The notes: generated by a model not told the origin, from the sequence alone. 64,000 nucleotides of DNA from Erpetoichthys calabaricus (GCF_900747795.2 NC_041398.2:169759580-169823579); one strand, 5' to 3'; counted from the stretch's first letter, positions 24,398-36,629 are shown. A program made the numbers and translations.

Positions 24398-24442
24398 ATG
24401 GCATTGGTTATCTGTGCTTGTCTGATAGTGGTGCTTCGTTAG
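24398..24442 (+). promoter_or_regulatory. upstream ORF 2 in the RASL11B 5' leader (14 codons)
   Basis: Encodes MALVICACLIVVLR and then TAG. It is a very hydrophobic short peptide ending 66 bases before the main ATG. uORFs like this commonly dampen translation of the main frame; that is inference here. Confidence 0.4.
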
Positions 24443-24508
24443 CTCTTTACACTCTCAAGGATTTAACAGTTCCCGAGACGTCTTTTCCTTCTTTCAATTT
24501 TTAAGAAG

Positions 24509-25986
24509 ATGCGTCTTATTCAAAATATGTCGACTATAGCGGAATATTCTGGCAGCGACTGTCCAGCCGGCAAAGTTATTAAGATTGCGGTCATTGGTGA
24601 CAGTGGCGTTGGCAAAACTGGTAAGTATGATAAATAAATTTTCTTCGTTGTGCTAAATAAAGTAAAATAGGAGCACAGAAAGGCGCTGTGCATTAGACGG
24701 TTTAACTGACCTCTCTGTTTTGTATTTCTTTTTTCCCTTGCTACAGCTTTGGTGGTGCGCTTTCTAACCAAGAGGTTTATCGGCGACTATGAAAGAAATG
24801 CAGGCAAGTAACAAACCCTCACTGAACTAATTTTAAGCAAGGTCTGTTATTAAAGGTTGTGGATGTCGAGGGCTGGAAAGACGTCGTACTAACTCTTTTT
24901 TCCCTTCTCCAGGTAGCCTGTATTCCAGGCAGGTCCAGCTTGATGGTGAACAGGTCGCCATTCAGGTCCAGGACACCCCCGGCGTACAGGTGAGTTTGAG
25001 CATCGCATGTTTTTTCATAGTCGGATGTCAGTCCCGCGAAAGTGCACGGCATTGTCGACGCAACCGTTTCAGTTAAGACACAAAAGTAGTTAAAATCGTA
25101 AAATGGTCCGTCGTTGTAGTGATTTATCATTTGGATAAGATGTTCAGATACCACCACCCCATGAAGTGTGGGTATCGAGAAGTATTTCTCAGAGTTCTTA
25201 ACCCTGTTCACTGTAGTGTGGTCATCCGCTATACAACAAGCACTGGGTAGATCTCTTTATTGCCAAACCAGTGGTTTTACTTAGATACTCTAACCACGTT
25301 TATTCTCCGCAATTACAGAATGGTTGGTGCGACTCGGGGGTGATTTGGTTTGTGTGGATAAACTTGACCACCTTCACATGAGCCGTTGCCGCAGCCTTTT
25401 GTGTAGTATATACTGTAGAAGTCTAAAGAGCAGTCATTTTGGTGATGCAGGCGAGCCTGTTGAGATGTGACGAGAGTGGGCAGCGACTGACTATCCGCAT
25501 GGTAAACCGGGGGGGTTTGGTGAACTGGCACTAGTTCTTGTGGATTGTTGGCTTTTGTAATCTGACCAGTCAAATTCCTGTTTCCAGGAGGTCGCAGAAA
25601 CAACACACTCTTGTAATGTGTGAAGTGATTTAATGCACCGCTATGAATATGAATTAAACTGCGCTTAAAATCAACGTGGTGTAATTTTGTACTTATTTTA
25701 ATGTCTACTTCAGGCTGAGTAGCCTTGTTTTGTAAATGCCTGAGTTAACTGAACTGAAAACTTGCGGCCATTTAAATCCAGTAATACCTGCTAAACTTTC
25801 AAGATACTTTAAACAAATTATAAATGTCTGTGAACTTCTCAGTAAATATGCTAAAATGGGTAAATATTACATTATAATGGCACATAGATATGGTGCTTTT
25901 GTTTTATATTGTCCATAGCATGCAAACTCGTTTCTTTGAAGAAAATAAGTTTTCTCCAGCTCCAGGGGTAAAATGTAGGAGCAAAA

Positions 25987-26018
<32 letters not shown>

Positions 26019-26957
26019 AAGCGCAAGATTTGCTGTAGACAAAGGGTTGTTAGTTAGCATGTCTTCCACCCCCAGCCATGTGGACTGAAATGCTCGGTCC
26101 GGGTTATGTCTAACTGCTATGTGATGCTTGCTTGCCGACGTAGCCTTCCTGTGCTGGGCACTCCTCCAAACCAGACTAACTTTGTTAACGAGAGAGTCTG
26201 CATGTCTAGCCAGCCAATTTCCCATTTTTGTTAAAATGAGTATCTGACATTGGCAGCACACAATACAACCAATTGCATAGTCAGAGGAGTGCCTTTATAA
26301 CTACCACATATAATAAAGTGGGCTTCGTGACAGTAGCTGTTAAGTTCATTATAGTCTGTCTTTCTCCTTTTCAACAAAGACACTTAATTTTAAGATAATG
26401 TAGACTGCAAGTTTTGTTTTTTACTGTAGAAATTAAAACCAGCTCACTTGAGATTATAAAACCCTTGTATCATTTTTTTTTTCTTTCAGATCAATGGACA
26501 CAACTTAAACTGCAATGAGCAGGTCAACCGATCCATCCAGTGGGCAGATGCAGTGGTTTTGGTCTACTCCATTACCGATTATAAGAGCTTTGAAATAATA
26601 AGCCACCTTCATCAACAGGTCCGCCGCACACATGCAGACCGTGTCCCTGTTGTTATTGTGGCAAATAAGGCTGACTTACTGCACATCAAACAGGTTGAGC
26701 CACAGCATGGACTGAAGCTTGCCAACATGTTGAGGTGTACCTTCTACGAGGTGTCTGCAAGTGAGAACTATAATGATGTGTACAATGCCTTTCATCTCCT
26801 CTGCAAAGAAATTGCAAAGCAACACCAGGTAACCAGCAACACAGAAAAGAGGCGCTCCTCTATTATTCCTAGGCCCAAGTCACCCAACATGCAGGATTTG
26901 AAGAGGAGATTTAAACAAGCTTTATCTGCCAAAGTGAGGACTGTAACCTCTGTTTGA
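24509..26957 (+). CDS. RASL11B: Ras-like small GTPase RASL11B, complete, four coding exons
   Basis: The exons are 24509-24620, 24747-24803, 24913-24989 and 26490-26957, giving 237 residues (I recall about 248 in human). The start MRLIQNM and the end [16 protein letters not shown] match the mammalian protein as I know it. The P-loop is GDSGVGKT (30-37), with Ser at the Ras Gly12 position. The switch II motif is DTPG (77-80), followed by Val where Ras has Gln61. NKAD (141-144) is the guanine-specificity motif and SASENY (171-176) the G5 region. There is no C-terminal CAAX box, so prenylation is not expected. Loss of Gln61 and of the lipid site is typical of the RASL11 family and implies low intrinsic GTPase activity and non-membrane behaviour. 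Introns 1 and 3 are GT-AG (126 and 1500 bp). Intron 2 (109 bp) reads best as GC-AG. The next gene, SCFD2, lies tail to tail. Confidence 0.96.
24804..24912 (+). other. RASL11B: RASL11B intron 2, apparently a GC-AG intron
   Basis: The exon 2 end and donor read GCAG|GCAAGT, a perfect U1 match except for C at intron position 2. The acceptor reads CTTCTCCAG|GT, giving residues Ala-Gly-Ser-Leu-Tyr. An alternative uses GT at 24808-24809 and an AG ending at 24916. It keeps frame and length and gives Ala-Gly-Asn-Leu-Tyr, the residue order I recall for the human protein, but its donor and acceptor contexts are weaker. Confidence 0.7.
25987..26018 (+). repeat. compound (GT)9(GA)n microsatellite in RASL11B intron 3
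   Basis: GT units run from 25987 to 26004 and GA units from 26005 to about 26018. The rest of the 1.5-kb intron shows no other feature. Minus-strand ORFs across it are non-coding shadows. Confidence 0.85.
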
Positions 26958-27835
26958 AGGGAACAACAAAAGGCTTTTTTGGTGTGGCAGTGAGTTTTCA
27001 CATAGTTAAGTGGAGATTCAACTTTGATATGCAAAGCAGCAGCAGTTGCCATTAGACAAAAGGGAACTGAGTTGCAGGAAGATTCCAGACTGTAGCGTCC
27101 TGAAGATGGTGGAACAGAGGGAGTACTATAATGATGGAACAAATGACTCTTAATGATTATGGGTGTAATGTGCTGCCAAAAGCTAAATGCCCGCTTCAAG
27201 CTGTACAAGTTGCAACAAATTTGGGTCAGTGTTGTGACAGCTGCGTGGTTAGAGTGGGTAGCCGGGTGGGGGATCTGCCCTGACGAGTTGAAGTGTGCAG
27301 GCTTTCTAGTGATGCTGCCTGTGTGGGGGTAAGTAAGTGTAATGTGAAACCTGTACACAAAATGCAAGTTGGCCTTGCACACATTATAGTTGCAGCTACA
27401 ACGACAGAATTGCTCCTTTTTTTGTCTGTCTGTAAGACATTTGTATTTAACTGTATTATAAAATTATCGGTGTGCAGTGTTTTTGAAGAGATTTAATGCA
27501 CTTCAGTCCCAGTCCTGAGCTTTTTTTTAATTCAGCCTTTGTTTCCTTAGAACAATTAAGTTTGAATTTTTGCCTACTTTAAGTGGCATCCACTGTTGGC
27601 AGTGAATGGTTACTTTTTTTGGTAAATGTCAACATAGTGTTTTACTGTAAGTGTTTACAGTTGTCATATTAAGTTGGTTTCTTCGCACCTTTGAAAACCC
27701 TGCCCTTTTAAATATGCACTTTATAAAAAGGCTCAGGGTTCTGTGACTTATTTATGTTTACAATTTTTTTTGTTCTATGGGTTTTCTTGTCATGTTTGTT
27801 TAAAAAAATAAAAAAATTACCTTCATTTTGTCATT
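26958..27835 (+). other. RASL11B: RASL11B 3' UTR with polyadenylation signal
   Basis: After the stop at 26955-26957 the sequence stays repeat-free and T-rich. The canonical AATAAA at 27807-27812 is the first clear polyadenylation signal, followed by the T/G-rich 'ttcattttgtcattttctgt' typical of a downstream element. This gives a 3' UTR of about 0.87 kb. The minus-strand 196-codon ORF over this region is a shadow. Confidence 0.7.
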
Positions 27836-28685
27836 TTCTGTTTGAAGTGGGATCTGTAAGCCCTACAATCAGTCTTTAAATTTTAAAATTTAAGCTTGCA
27901 GCCTTACAGAATAGTAACATTATATATGGAAACTTTCAGTAGGATAAAACAGTCCTGTCCACTGTATAAAGCAAAAGCCATTTTTCATCTTTTTTTTTTT
28001 TTTTTTTTTTTTTTAAGTGTAGTTGACAGTTTGGTAAGGCCCTAAAATTGTAGGAACTGAGGAGAATATGCATATGTTGGAAAGATCAAATCTACAAACA
28101 AAAGCCCTTTCACAATGAAGAGTCTGGTAATGGCTTGAACTTTGAACACAGCCCATCTCAGAAAAGTCTACCTTCCCTATAGGAAATATGGCTTTCATGC
28201 TTAAGTAGTGTGGTGGTACATGTTTTATGGAAGGTGGGTAGGTAGTGTAGTGTGCTGGCTACTTCATGCAACTTTTAATTACCTTTTCTTATTGATTGCA
28301 CTGATTAAATGTGTATTTCATCACTGCTTTTAAATTAGCCTGGTCAGGATCAGTCAGCCCTAGAAGGGACAACCTCTTGCATGTACTAATGACTATAATT
28401 CGGTACCAGCTACAGTTACGAAATAGTTTTCTTCAAAAACATGTGGTCAGTAGAAATAAATGGAGCCGAGCAAGCATCTCTAAGTCCACCTGCAGTATGT
28501 GGCTAAACAGAGAAAATGCCCATAAAAATCAAGGGAAAAAGGTGTATGTCACACTCTTCACAACCTGTTGATTTAAACTGGTCATTATGCCTGAGTAACA
28601 GTTTTTGGACTTGCCAAGTGTCCATTTCCATTGCACAGAAAAAGCAAATCGCTGTATGTGACAGCACACCGTTTATATGCAGATG
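27836..28685. other. intergenic, with a T25 tract
   Basis: A run of 25 T (27990-28014) could be the complement of a retroposon poly(A) tail, but no element body is recognised. No gene seen. Confidence 0.45.
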
Positions 28686-28860
28686 AATTCCAGTACAAGG
28701 GCTTGAGGGATAATTCTGGTAGAATCAGTGGCAAATCAGAAATCCAGTGCATCATGGGGCCAATTTAGAGTGCTAAGCTAGCCAAGCCATACAGCTGAGG
28801 GATATAGGAGCAAATCCATAAATGGGAAAATCATACTGGTAGTACACAGAGTGGTTGGAC
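28686..28860 (-). repeat. decayed V-SINE-like fragment
   Basis: 'gggccaatttagagtgctaa' is the complement of the SINE 'ctaaattgtcc' region, flanked by weakly matching blocks. Confidence 0.45.
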
Positions 28861-30829
28861 AAGGGTGCGAATGATGGGCTTGGGCTCGGAGGCAGCAGTG
28901 CCAACTAAATGCATGTGGTTGGAGCCTAGTTTACCTGGTCATGTGATGTTGGTGGTCTGATGCCAGCAGTAACGGGTATGAGCCAACGTGGTGCCTATCT
29001 TTATAAATTTAATAAATGGGTCTGGCTGGCCACTGCTGGCTCCTGCCATGACTCAGCTGGCTTCAGCTTTCTGTAATCCTGCACTGGCAAAGATACAAAT
29101 GTAGGAGTGAATTCTAATACGTCCATTTCCATCTCAGTTTTTGTATTTGCGGGCAACTGGGTGCAAGGCTGGAGCTAAATCTAAAGAGGATGCCACACTG
29201 TCACAAGGCCTGTCTCTGCACACATTCATTTACATTGTGGAATAAGGGAAGAATATCATGCAACCATGTGGTGAATGTAGGGTCCACAGGTGCTGTGAAG
29301 CCACCATGAATTGATCAGTCCTATCACAGGCTGATACACATGCCTGACCGATGTGGGGATTATTAGCCAAGACTACAGATGGACACCAATCTTTAGAGTT
29401 GCTGCTTCACATGCATACTGTAGTTCAGGGTTCAAAGCTTGCCTTAGCCATTCTTCATGTGGCTTCTCCATGTTCACAATGCTTTAAGTAATTCCGTACC
29501 CTCCTACATCCCAGAGGCTAAAGTAAAGCAAGCGTGCCCTTTGATATGCTGGTGCCTTGTCCAGGATCAAAATTGGGATGGGCGAAATAAAGAAATAAGC
29601 ACATTTAGCCATCAGATTGATGAAGGTGAGTTTCAAAGGATAACTTTACTGTTCAGCTTGTGATCCTCTTCTGAGTCCTCCAACACAGAGTGCACATTCT
29701 GTAACTCAGGTGTTTGTGAACACTGACCCCAGTGTTTGGTGAAATTAAGGTTTAAGTTGTGGCTATGATGGAGGCAGATGAGTTGGTGTCAAAGTTTGGT
29801 GCCTGCATGTTTTCTTGCTGCAGTAGAAGAGTTCACTCAGGAAACAAGCAGAAAAACTGAGGCTTGTCTAGACAAGACCCCAGTGACCAAGCCAAGTCAG
29901 CCACCGGCCTGCTATAATTCATGTCAGCCGTAATGAGGTGCGAACGAGTAAGAACCACTGGCGCTGTGCAAGTTTTTCACCGGGGTAGGGGGGGGGGGGT
30001 TTATTGTAAAGCACAGATTATCATTTTAAAGACCAGAGGTCAGGATAAGAGAACATTAGCACTTTACACCCTAGGCAACACTCACTTCTGCTGCCACCGT
30101 TTTAATGAGCCAGTCTACTGTTTTGTTTCTTTGTTTTGTCGTTTTTCTCTGTTATGGTCAGTGCTTATAAAATGTCATACAGCAACTACTAGAAACAGAA
30201 GCATTGGCAGTCTTCTGTTCTTGCAAGCTTTTGTACCTGGTACAGCTTTGCTACATAAATGAAGTGTTTCGCTTATTAAAGTCCTTCCTTTTGTCTGCTG
30301 GATTCCAGCAGCTTCACTTTTTTTTTTTTTTTTAAACACTTCCACAGTATAAGGAATTCAGGACATGCAAACTAAACAGCATGTGGCGGCATTTACGATC
30401 ACTCCTGGCAAAAGGCACATCATTTATCATTACTGGTACCATAAAACAACCCACTGAGATTACATACGTTTTCATGTTTCAGAAAATTGCTTCTGAATTA
30501 ATTACATTCTCTTCTTAAAAGTCAATAAAATCAAGACGAAAAGGTACTCTTCTGATATTTCCACACCAAAGCCACTCGTTGAACTAATGCACTGACTTAC
30601 CCACTCGGGAAGGGGAGTTCTTGGCTGTATTTTTTATTTTTACTGGCAGTCTTTTCTTCTTTGGAAACTCACATTGTGGAAATGAATTTCTAAAACAATT
30701 AGAAAAGATTTAATTAAAAAAAAGACATTTAACACTCATAATTACCAGAGGTTTTAGTGTGAAGTGTCTCACCCAGCCAGCTGTCGACATCTGTCATACC
30801 CATCTTCAAATGTTTAGCCACAGAGCTAC
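28861..30829. other. intergenic, nothing firm recognised
   Basis: A SINE-like B-box stretch ('cagggttcaaagcttgcc', near 29427) and 'atgtggcttctccatgttc' hint at another very old SINE. T- and G-runs occur at 30318-30334 and 29986-29999. No exon of SCFD2 or another gene was found. Confidence 0.35.
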
Positions 30830-31009
30830 TGCTTGGTGTTCTCAACTTTTAAGTATTTGCGACCCGAGTTTTCATAACAGATTTAATCGCGTCCCCCCTA
30901 ACGTTTCTTGGAAACCCTAATAAAATTTATTCCTATATTTTTTGCTGCCGATACACCGCTTGTTTTCTTTTTTTCACATCTTCGCGCCCCCACAGGTTGA
31001 GAACCACTG
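30830..31009. mobile_element. short hAT-type MITE
   Basis: The right end 'ggttgagaaccactg' (30995-31009) is the typical hAT/Charlie terminal sequence. The left side has the matching inverted 'ggtgttctcaac' (30835-30846) with small changes. The interior of about 150 bases has no ORF, so it is non-autonomous. The expected 8-bp target duplication could not be read confidently. Confidence 0.6.
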
Positions 31010-31731
31010 ATTTAAACTTTTGCTATTCTTTCTGAAATATAGAATTATTCATATTGACCTCAGTGATTACCAGCTTATCTCCAAAGATCATTTAACAACT
31101 GTGAAGCACCCCAAAACAAGTGAGCAGGCGAGTGCGCAATGTGTATTCACTAACACAAACACGTTCCTCCAGTCCATTAGCCGTTTGTGCTTCTGGTTTT
31201 ACATTTCGTTCAATTTCACAACAGTTTAGTTAAATTTCAGCAGTAAGGAAAAGACGAGACTTGCAGGAAATCACAAATTACTGTCTAGACTACCAGAATA
31301 ATTGAAACAGAGTGTGCTGCAGAATTCCTTGTTGGGTTCATCCCATCAGTTTTGCCTGCCGTCGGGTTTGAGTTTGGGTGTCATATCCAAACACCAGCAG
31401 AAACTTAAAAAGAACTGACCATAATGCACTGGGGCACTTAAACTGCCACATGCCAGGAAGTTGTGTTTTTTTTCATTGAGATTTTTAGGTAGAAAAATGT
31501 ATAGAACTCCTGTTGTTGACTGGTTTGTGGTCAAACAGAAATGGACCAGATGAAGGAGAAGGAGAATTCAAATCTTTGGGCTAGCTTGTGACTTGTTTGT
31601 TTCTAAGACATCGCACTTGCGTGTGTAAAACATTCAAACACACACAAGAGACTAAGAATAACAAAACAACAGATATTAAAATAGAAAATATGACCTTTGA
31701 CCCTGCCCTGGTGGAACATTTTCTAAATTCA
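31010..31731. other. intergenic, nothing recognised
   Basis: AT-rich. The last 12 bases (31720-31731) are the left target duplication of the SINE that follows. Confidence 0.5.
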
Positions 31732-31855
31732 GTCAGTCATTATCCAACCCGCTATATCCTAACACAAGGTCACAGGGGTCCGTTTGGAGCCAATCCCAGC
31801 CAACACACGGTGCAAGGCAGGAAAAAATCCCGGGCTGTGCGGAAACCCACTGCAG
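31732..31855 (-). repeat. SINE 3' domain with perfect 12-bp target-site duplication
   Basis: The complement begins 'ctgcagtgggttt', carries 'ggctgggattggctcca' and 'gatatagcgggttggataat', and ends in GACTGACT. 'tttctaaattca' flanks both sides (31720-31731 and 31856-31867). As in the 21430 and 33705 copies, the tRNA-like head is missing and the copy starts just after the position of the GT tract. Confidence 0.85.
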
Positions 31856-31867
31856 TTTCTAAATTCA

Positions 31868-33704
31868 ATTTTCATTAAATTTAGTTGGAACCAATGAGAA
31901 TCCGGTTGTGTTCTAGAAAACACGCCAGCCAGTGTTTCCACCCCGCTACTGGTTACAGACTCACTGAAATAAACCAAACTTTTCAATTTACTGTTAGCAT
32001 TTACACAACTTTGTGAATGCATGAAGACGACAGTGTGTGAACAACATGAAAACGAGTGCAGGGACTTCGAAATTCATGAATCCGTCTTGAAGGCTAACCA
32101 ACGCCAGGCCAAGGAACATCTTGTTAATAGGTCATCATCTGTTATCTTCCAGTGTCACCCAGATTTATATGAACAAATCCTAAACGTAGGGAATGTTACA
32201 AGTATTGACATACCCATAAAATAAAGTGAGAGAAAGCATTTTGCAACAATATTTTTGGTAAATGTTGTAAGGACTTAAAGGAATTAAAACAGGTAACAAC
32301 ACGACCACAGCCAATGAAGGGTTTTTCCTGACATATCATTACTTTTTGGAGGACTAATTAATTCTTTTTTTTTTTTTAATTACGCGAATGTTCTGCAAAT
32401 TATTGCACCATTGGAATTCACATTATGGCCGATCGAGCTGGTCTTTTGTTCTCAGGGAGATGGATCAGGCACAGAGGCAGCACACTTTCAAACGGCCCTC
32501 AGCTGCAAAACAAAGGCACTTTCAAATAACACTTACCGGTGCGGGAACAGCTGCGGACAACAGCACACAAGGCAGTTACATGCTGGCCCACTTACATGCT
32601 GTTCAGTTCTGACCTGTCCTGTCCAGACCACCTCCTGCTACGTTCAAGCCTTTCTCTGCTTCTGCTGCTATTCAGCTGAACGCTCCCAAGGAAGACCCCT
32701 TCAAGTACCTCTAATCTGAAGGGTGATCGGTAGAGTAAGGCAGACAACTTGTTGTCAAGTTTGCTGTATGTTTGAATAAAAGCTCCAACACTGTTTTTTC
32801 ATGTGCCAGATTAAACAGCCCGTTGCCCAGTTCTGTCGCGCCTGCCTTGTTTGTGCAACTCAAAAGCCTGAACACGACAACATGAAGGATTGGGAGCTCA
32901 TAGAAGGTTCATTTGGCATTTCTTTTTACCATTGCAAGGCCTTGTGGGCCTCCACATGAGTCCTTCTCCCTGCTCCCCACTTTGATTGTTTTATATTAAG
33001 AAGTGCATCCAGGACTCCAACACCGCTTCCGTGGTCCCGGGGAGCAGTCCCATCCACCCCCCAGCTACTGGTGAGTGCAAACAAGAAAGGTGCTGTATGT
33101 CCTGCCTAGGGAGATCAGAAGGCCTAATGGATTTGATTTGGGACCAGAAGATGATACATAGCCTAAAAAAACTACAAGTCAATGTCAATTAAACCAAATA
33201 ACAAAGGCAAAATGTTCAGCTGAAAACATAGTAAAGGAAACAAAGCAAAAGGATCTAAACTGTAAAGTGTCAAGCAATGAAACACACACAAAAAAGTCTC
33301 TAGTGGATTCCGCGGTCTCGGATAAACAGGAAGTGCATTGTGGTGAGCTTTACACTGTTGACCTGATTGCATCACAGGCTCATCCCTCAATGGCTGCAAC
33401 CCTAGCAATAATATACAAATAAAATAAAAAATACAAAATGACGGCACCCATGATAAAACAAAATGGCACCAGAAAAAGTGCATGAATGCCCGATCGCATG
33501 TATTTTATTTAAGGAATTCTATTTAAAATTCCCAGATAACTACTAAAATGTTATATTTTAACAGCTTTCCAGACCACTGTTACATGTTAAAGGCACATTG
33601 TTCTTTATAATACTTGATCAGGAATCATTTATGCGTATATATAAAACTAAATGTACCAGATTGAGTGACCACTTTAAGAAAATGCTTTTCATTAATGGAT
33701 CAGC
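31868..33704. other. intergenic, no gene recognised
   Basis: ORFs of 62-103 codons on both strands show no domain, and none has splice sites around a conserved block. The last 10 bases form the left duplication of the next SINE. Confidence 0.45.
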
Positions 33705-33830
33705 CTGCGGTGGGTTGGCACCCTGCCTGGGATTGGTTCCTGCCTTGTGCCCTGTGTTGGCTGGGATTGGCTCCAGCAGACCCCCGTGACCCTGTGTTCA
33801 GATTCAGCGGGTTGGAAAATGGATGGATGG
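33705..33830 (+). repeat. young SINE 3' domain with target-site duplication
   Basis: Begins 'ctgcggtgggttggcaccct' and ends in ATGG units after 'gcgggttggaaaatgg'. 'atggatcagc' precedes (33695-33704) and follows it (33831-33840). The first bases of the duplication blend with the tail, so at least 'gatcagc' is secure. It lacks the head. Confidence 0.85.
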
Positions 33831-33840
33831 ATGGATCAGC

Positions 33841-34689
33841 TTCATGGCCCTGAGGCACACCAATAAGCCAACCTTACCATAAAGGTCATTTAATTGGAGG
33901 AAATTAAACTGAGAAAACTGCAGTGATATTTTAAATTATTAGTCAGACGCGTCCATCTTAGTGCCAGGGTATAGTTAACTTGCCACTCTGTGGCATTGTG
34001 GGGACAGCCCCCCTTGTATCTTATGTAAGGGTCCAAAAAAATAGTACCCCCATAAAAAAAAAACGGGAATAGCTCTGGAAGATGATTATTGTCACATGTT
34101 TTCAATGCAAAAACATATACGGAATCATTATCAAGTGTCTTCACTTACTTGAAAATGATCTGTTATCATAAAAGAAATAATGTTTCCCTTTGTTCTTACT
34201 TACACCATCCAATCTTTACGTCCATGTGTTTTTAAGTATTAAGATGTGTTTTTATTTTATTGTCTGCAACCATCACCACGTCTTTTGAATATTCCATTGT
34301 CACCTTCTGTATTCTGTAATTTAAGCTAATTACATTACTGATGCCCCTTAAGAAATCAGAACCCTCCCTGTCTTGGCCGGCTCTGCATTGCTCTGTTTGC
34401 TGACGTGTTTGATTTGCATCTGCACAACTCTTTATCTGACACTCAAGTTTTAAGACAGCATTACAGAGGAAATGTGGCGTTTTATGAAATTTGAAGTCAT
34501 TTAGAAACTCTACATTTTTCCAGAACAGGCAACAGGAAAATTAGCCAAGAATTAATTCAGTGAAATGTTTAAACCTGCTTTAGAATAACACAGCTCATAA
34601 ATTAGATTGCAAAGTACCATGAATTATTCTAGGAAAAAATCTAGAAAAACATTTCTACAAGTTAATATATTTTCCTAAAATAAGAACAA
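33841..34689. other. intergenic, nothing recognised
   Basis: AT-rich, no supportable feature. Confidence 0.5.
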
Positions 34690-35325
34690 CTAATTAACTA
34701 CATCATTAAATATACAGCACCAGTAGCGGCGCACTTCAGGATACTGTGCAGTTAATACACTTGACTTGAGCATTCATAGTTTTCCTACTCTTCCTCTGTA
34801 CGTTTAGCATTCGTTTGCTCAGAGGTTGATGTGCTTGCTGCTTCCAGAGCAGTTCTTGTTTTCTCCACCCTAGTGGCCCACTTCTTCTCTTCTTTCGTCG
34901 GCATCTTTTCGTGTTAAAACTGATTAAGTCAGTGTTTGTATTGCATTTACTTAGTATGTTTTCCTTTACTTTTCACTTAAGCTGGTACTTAAGTCTTCAA
35001 TCTGCCTCAAGAATGATTTAAGATATTAAGAGAAGTGACGGCGAAGGTGGTAGGAATGAGAACGGCGCCCGTACACATGCGCCGCATGGCCGCCCTGCTG
35101 GCTGCTTGCCGAGAGTTGACTGTACAATAAAATAAAATAAAAAGAGGAATAACGTGGGGGTCAATCATCACCATGAAAGCAGATAGTAGTCATCACATAG
35201 TATATGTGTACCAAACTTCAGGTCAACAGTTTGCAAAACGGTTTGCGAGCTACAGGTGATTTAAAATCCTGGACAGACAAACAAATGGCCACGGTAGCAT
35301 ATAATATAAGAAGATTATTCTTACC
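34690..35325 (+). mobile_element. dispersed repeat with RTE-like 3' tail
   Basis: The last 150 bases ('taccaaacttcaggtcaaca', 'aaaacggtttgcgagctaca', 'cctggacagacaaacaaatg') have the look of RTE/BovB-type LINE 3' ends. The preceding GC-rich segment with 'gcgccgcatggccgccctg' looks like repeat body. There is no reverse transcriptase frame, so the copy is a 3' fragment. Family assignment is from memory of the tail. Confidence 0.45.
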
Positions 35326-36629
35326 AGGCACTTTCATGTCAGTGGGCTCACTTGGTCTGAAGGGTCCATTCACATGTAAAGGTGCTCCATGAAGAGTGCA
35401 GTATGACTGTTTATCTGGTCATAAGCTTCACATCACAGCTATTATTCAGATCATGTTTTAAAGTTCTCACTTATTTACAAAGCAAGGCAAAAAAGGATAT
35501 AAGATTGAGGGTTTCTACTTCTAAAATCTTGGCTTTATCAATTGTTGGTGTGTCATTTGAATCAAACAAATGTATGTTAATTTGAAAGGCATAAATCCTT
35601 ACCCATCTACTTTATGGTTCTTTACTTCCTTCCTTTCTCCTAATGAGTTTATTATGACATTTTCTCCATACCCCACCACCTTTTTAACAAATCACCTTCC
35701 AATAGTTCAGGGTGAAGACCCAATAAAACACCTTACCTGTATGCTGCAGTGAAAGCACTGGAGATATTTTTTGTGAACATCTGACAACATGGAAACCCTA
35801 AAGAGCTGATGCATCATGCTGAGACTCCAAGTTCTCTGATGACAGCCTTAAAGTAAGTGTGGTCAAGCAAGTCCTTTCCTCTTGTGAGGTGTGCTATTTA
35901 GAGAGTGTGGGGCTGATCACCTATTATCTTCCACAATTATCCAGGCCTGCTTTGAATAGAGGACTGAATAACAATGCCCCAAAGCTTGCATGTATATGTA
36001 ACAGTGTCAGGAGAAGCACCTTTACAAATTCAATAGGCTGCTACCTGGAGTTGAAGTCTAGCAGTTCAAACTCAGTAACAAGAAGGACAAGCAGGGCCTG
36101 CTCACGTATCCCCTATCTATGTAATGCTATCACCCACTGAAGAAGAAGAACCCAAAAAAAAGTAGCTCTGAAAATGTAAGCCACTTCCATTCAAATTAAG
36201 AAACGAGATCAAGGCAACCCAATTTTTAATCAAAGTGAACATTTTTATTATTAAAAAAGGAAGAGGGCACATTCTAAATATTTTTGACTAATGTAATCTG
36301 CTGGATTTCTTTACTGCAGTCTGCTGAACAGATGTGAGCTTTCTGAAGGCCTAATATTTTCCATCTAAGGCAAAGGAATTTTTAAACCCAATGTGTCTAA
36401 AAGTGAAGTCGAGGTACCAGTGAATACCCGATTACTGCCACAGAATAAAAATACAATATGCTTATTTTTGTTAATCAAACTTTTCCTGGCTTTGTTTTTT
36501 TTTCATGTAGTTCTGCTACTTTTTGTAAAAGTTTCAAAGGAATGTCTGCCTGAATTTTCATTCATTCATTAGATTTAAGTGATTAAGTAAATACTGAAAT
36601 TCACTGAATCAGTACATAAGCTTTAATCC
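35326..36629. other. intergenic, nothing recognised
   Basis: Short ORFs (60-93 codons) without domain or context. Confidence 0.45.

Noticed and set aside
24108-24404. Minus- and plus-strand ORFs over the RASL11B promoter
   Set aside because: They overlap TATA, CCAAT and the 5' leader and have no splice-compatible ends. The CpG-rich composition explains the lack of stops.
24819-25606. Minus-strand ORFs of 130 and 97 codons in RASL11B introns 2-3 and exon 3
   Set aside because: They overlap the plus-strand exon and introns, share no homology and have no splice or promoter support.
26792-27382. 196-codon minus-strand ORF over the end of RASL11B
   Set aside because: It is antisense to the conserved last exon and 3' UTR, with no domain. 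Its length is a by-product of the real coding exon.
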